DNA from: JACNJF01 sp050288105 | Lineage (GTDB): Bacteria > Pseudomonadota > Gammaproteobacteria > GCA-001735895 | Direction: 5' to 3' | Assembly: GCA_050288105.1 (NCBI GenBank) | Contig: JBNKDE010000004.1 | Coordinates: forward strand, 1 to 64,000 | Length of the DNA stretch: 64,000 nucleotides | Shown: positions 62,577 through 64,000 of the stretch, piece by piece | Position numbering within the stretch: the stretch's first letter is position 1 | Layout of the letters: every line of letters begins with the position of its first letter | Translations under genes and position numbers: made by a program | The notes under the pieces: generated by a model | Told to the model about the DNA's origin: nothing | What the model saw: only the letters and a program-made list of their open reading frames with translations | The model's database searches: none

Positions 62577-62677
62577 CTGTAATTCCTCACACAGTTTTAA
62601 GTGATTGATTGGATGGAGAGACCTGCAGATAGTTCCTGTACACCCATAACCATATTCCCTGATACTATATCCCAGAC

Positions 62678-62706
62678 AAAAAAAACCCCGCAACAGCGGG
62701 GTTTTT
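62678..62706. terminator. Strong bidirectional-looking terminator after rpmA
   Basis: CCCCGC-AACA-GCGGGG (62686-62701) is a 6-bp GC stem with A residues before it and T residues after. On the minus strand, which carries rpmA, it ends in a U8 run. It separates rplU-rpmA from the MoxR/Bat operon. Confidence 0.9.
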
Positions 62707-62729
62707 ATATTTTTGAATCGGCTTAAAAA

Positions 62730-62987
62730 TTAAGCAGTAACCACATTCACGAACGTGCGGTTGTCTTTGCCTTTCACCTTAAATTCAACATTGCCGCCAG
62801 CTTTCGCGAACAGAGTATGATCTCTGCCACAACCAACATTCTCGCCAGCATGGAATTTGGTACCGCGCTGACGAACGAGAATATTTCCAGGAACTACGAC
62901 TTCACCGCCGAATTTTTTTACGCCCAGGCGTTTTGACTGTGAATCGCGACCATTGCGGGTTGAGCCCGCCGCTTTCTTATGTGCCAT
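62730..62987 (-). CDS. rpmA: 50S ribosomal protein L27
   Basis: 85 residues starting AHKKAAGSTRNGRDSQSKRLGVKKFGG, the N-terminal tail that reaches the peptidyl-transferase centre. Length and sequence are normal. It follows rplU by 13 bp. Confidence 0.98.
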   Translation of the reverse strand: MAHKKAAGSTRNGRDSQSKRLGVKKFGGEVVVPGNILVRQRGTKFHAGENVGCGRDHTLFAKAGGNVEFKVKGKDNRTFVNVVTA

Positions 62988-63000
62988 AGTTTAAACCTTC

Positions 63001-63312
63001 CTATGCCTTGATTTTGCTGATTTCAATTTCTGTATAGCTTTGACGGTGACCCATCTGCTTACGATGATGCTTACGGCGACGAAATTTAACAATTTCAACC
63101 TTCTTGCCGCGACCATGAGAAACGATCTTCGCGGTTACTGAGCCTTTATCAAGGACCGGAGTACCGACCTGAATATTGTCTCCATCAGCAACCATCAGGA
63201 CCTGATCCAGTTCAATTTCAGAACCCTCTTCGCCTGCAATCTTTTCTACTTTTAACGTTTCACCTTCGGTGACACGGTACTGTTTTCCGCCAGTAGCGAT
63301 GACAGCGTACAT
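63001..63312 (-). CDS. rplU: 50S ribosomal protein L21
   Basis: 103 residues opening MYAVIATGGKQYRV, with the basic C-terminal KFRRRKHHRKQMGHRQ that contacts 23S rRNA. First gene of rplU-rpmA. GGAG stands ten bases before the ATG. A near-consensus promoter lies 40 bp upstream. Confidence 0.98.
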   Translation of the reverse strand: MYAVIATGGKQYRVTEGETLKVEKIAGEEGSEIELDQVLMVADGDNIQVGTPVLDKGSVTAKIVSHGRGKKVEIVKFRRRKHHRKQMGHRQSYTEIEISKIKA

Positions 63313-63615
63313 TCTGATATTACTCCAAACCGATCTTGAAAAAGGGCGCAGATTTTATCTGCCAAACCCAGTCAGGTCAATGCTTTTAACGCTAAAAAGA
63401 CTGACTCATTGCCAATATTCAGCCATTATCGCGGCATTATTACGGGACTGGGCGAAAAACCGCGTCAAATCTACACCTATATATAAACGAGGTCTATCAA
63501 TATATAGAGAGATGCGCTTGCGCAAAAGTCGCGCTACAGTTAATCTGCCCGCCATTTTCGGACATTTCCGCTCCTACGCGGCAAAGACTATCCCTTATAA
63601 ATGGAGGACTCCTCA
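63313..63615. other. 303-bp divergent region between rplU and sat
   Basis: It carries the rplU promoter on the minus strand. Towards sat there are two short dyads: CTATATAT/ATATATAG (63477-63484 and 63500-63507) and TGCGC-TT-GCGCA (63513-63524). No sure sat promoter was identified, and the open frame crossing the region has no support as a gene. Confidence 0.5.
63352..63380 (-). promoter_or_regulatory. Sigma-70 promoter for rplU-rpmA
   Basis: On the minus strand TTGACC (63380-63375), a 17-bp spacer and TAAAAT (63357-63352), each one base off consensus. The start point would be about 35 bases before the rplU ATG. Confidence 0.7.
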
Positions 63616-64000
63616 ATGATAAAACCAGTCGGCTCAGACGAGTTACAACCGCTTTTCGTATACGATACCGATAAGCATCATCAGCTGATGCAAGAAGCAG
63701 AAACACTTCCCTCAGTCACCATCAGCTCACAGGCCGCTGGTAATGCTGTCATGATGGGTGCCGGTTATTTTAACCCACTTAAAGGCTTTATGAACGTTGC
63801 TGACGCCATGGGTGCAGCAGAGAAAATGACCCTGACCGATGGTTCATTCTTCCCAGTTCCTGTTTTATGCCTGCTGGAAAACACCGATGCTATCGGCGAT
63901 GCCAAACGCATTGCGCTGCGTGATCCTAATATGGACGGCAACCCCGTGCTGGCCATTATGGATGTAGAAAACATTGAAACCGTCAGCGATGAGCAAATGG
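63616..64000 (+). CDS. sat: Sulfate adenylyltransferase, dissimilatory type (partial, cut by window edge)
   Basis: The first 128 residues are seen; the full protein would be about 400. The N-terminus (MIKPVGSDELQPLFVYD, then LPSVTISSQAAGNAVMMGAGYF and PLKGFMNVADAMG) matches the homo-oligomeric Sat of sulfur oxidisers such as Allochromatium rather than the CysDN assimilatory enzyme. In such bacteria it runs from APS to ATP + sulfate at the end of sulfite oxidation with AprAB. GGAGG lies eight bases before the ATG. aprMBA would be expected just beyond the window. Confidence 0.94.
   Translation, partial: MIKPVGSDELQPLFVYDTDKHHQLMQEAETLPSVTISSQAAGNAVMMGAGYFNPLKGFMNVADAMGAAEKMTLTDGSFFPVPVLCLLENTDAIGDAKRIALRDPNMDGNPVLAIMDVENIETVSDEQM

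Noticed and set aside
63269..63619. A 116-residue plus-strand frame before sat
   Set aside because: It begins inside rplU on the opposite strand, crosses the rplU promoter and runs past the sat start; no coding signs.
1..64000. Mobile elements, prophage or CRISPR arrays
   Set aside because: No transposase, integrase, phage structural gene, cas gene or regularly spaced repeat was seen on either strand.

Overview
The window reads as chromosomal core DNA of a sulfur-oxidising gammaproteobacterium. The gene content and order (hrpA, hemW, hemB, bioFB, ubiA, obg-proB, rplU-rpmA, a gcv operon) are gammaproteobacterial. The right edge opens into sat, an ATP sulfurylase of the type that works in dissimilatory sulfur oxidation. 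Genes are dense, mostly in short operons, and I see no insertion sequence, prophage, integron, CRISPR array, tRNA or rRNA. Species-level assignment is not possible from what I can see.

Layout. 0-11.6 kb: formate-THF ligase (fhs), a two-gene ABC-2 exporter, two small orphan proteins, a tandem pair of HD-GYP phosphodiesterases, the helicase HrpA and a YgjP-type metalloprotease. 11.8-16.3 kb: a large orphan sensor kinase, a secreted orphan, a NUDIX hydrolase and a candidate 40-residue membrane protein. 16.3-24.8 kb: a one-direction glycine block (XRE-cupin regulator, gcvT, gcvH, gcvP, a double-ACT protein, glyA, sdaA). It can cleave glycine, condense the resulting C1 unit with a second glycine to serine, and deaminate serine to pyruvate. 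Two copies of the palindrome TTTCC-N4-GGAAA, one before the regulator and one before gcvT, look like its operators.

25.0-27.3 kb: divergent from the regulator lies a tight DUF1538-DUF1538-PII-CBS operon. This is a putative membrane transporter of unknown substrate with its own PII-like and CBS-domain controllers, and it is the best candidate here for under-described biology. 27.3-31.2 kb: a TlpA-like thioredoxin, a soluble CZB chemoreceptor, a small Pro/Tyr/Gly-rich secreted protein, yajD, a DUF1499 protein, a lipoprotein and moaC. 31.4-34.4 kb: an hsp20-cbpA-degP protein-quality operon behind a good sigma-32-like promoter. 34.4-40.2 kb: a GGDEF/EAL protein with a degenerate GGDEF motif, yicC, then rph-rdgB-hemW.

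40.24-40.80 kb is the largest gene-free stretch. It holds three perfect DnaA boxes and two near matches around an AT-rich tract, ahead of rpmE2. 40.8-46.2 kb: L31, malic enzyme, an M14 carboxypeptidase-like protein, hemB (metal-site Cys replaced), aroE and a DksA-like zinc-finger protein. 46.3-55.5 kb: an Ala/Pro-rich orphan, bioB-bioF, comF, a membrane chemoreceptor, ubiA, a gamma carbonic anhydrase-like protein, rubredoxin, proB and obg. 55.6-62.6 kb: a six-gene MoxR/Bat operon (moxR, DUF58, DUF4381, batA, batB/C, batD) lying between rpmA and obg, genes that usually adjoin. 62.7-64 kb: rpmA, rplU and the start of sat.

Coordinates of CDS features include the stop codon. Where a start differs from the longest open frame, the reason is given. 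All family assignments are from reading the translations; no database search was run.
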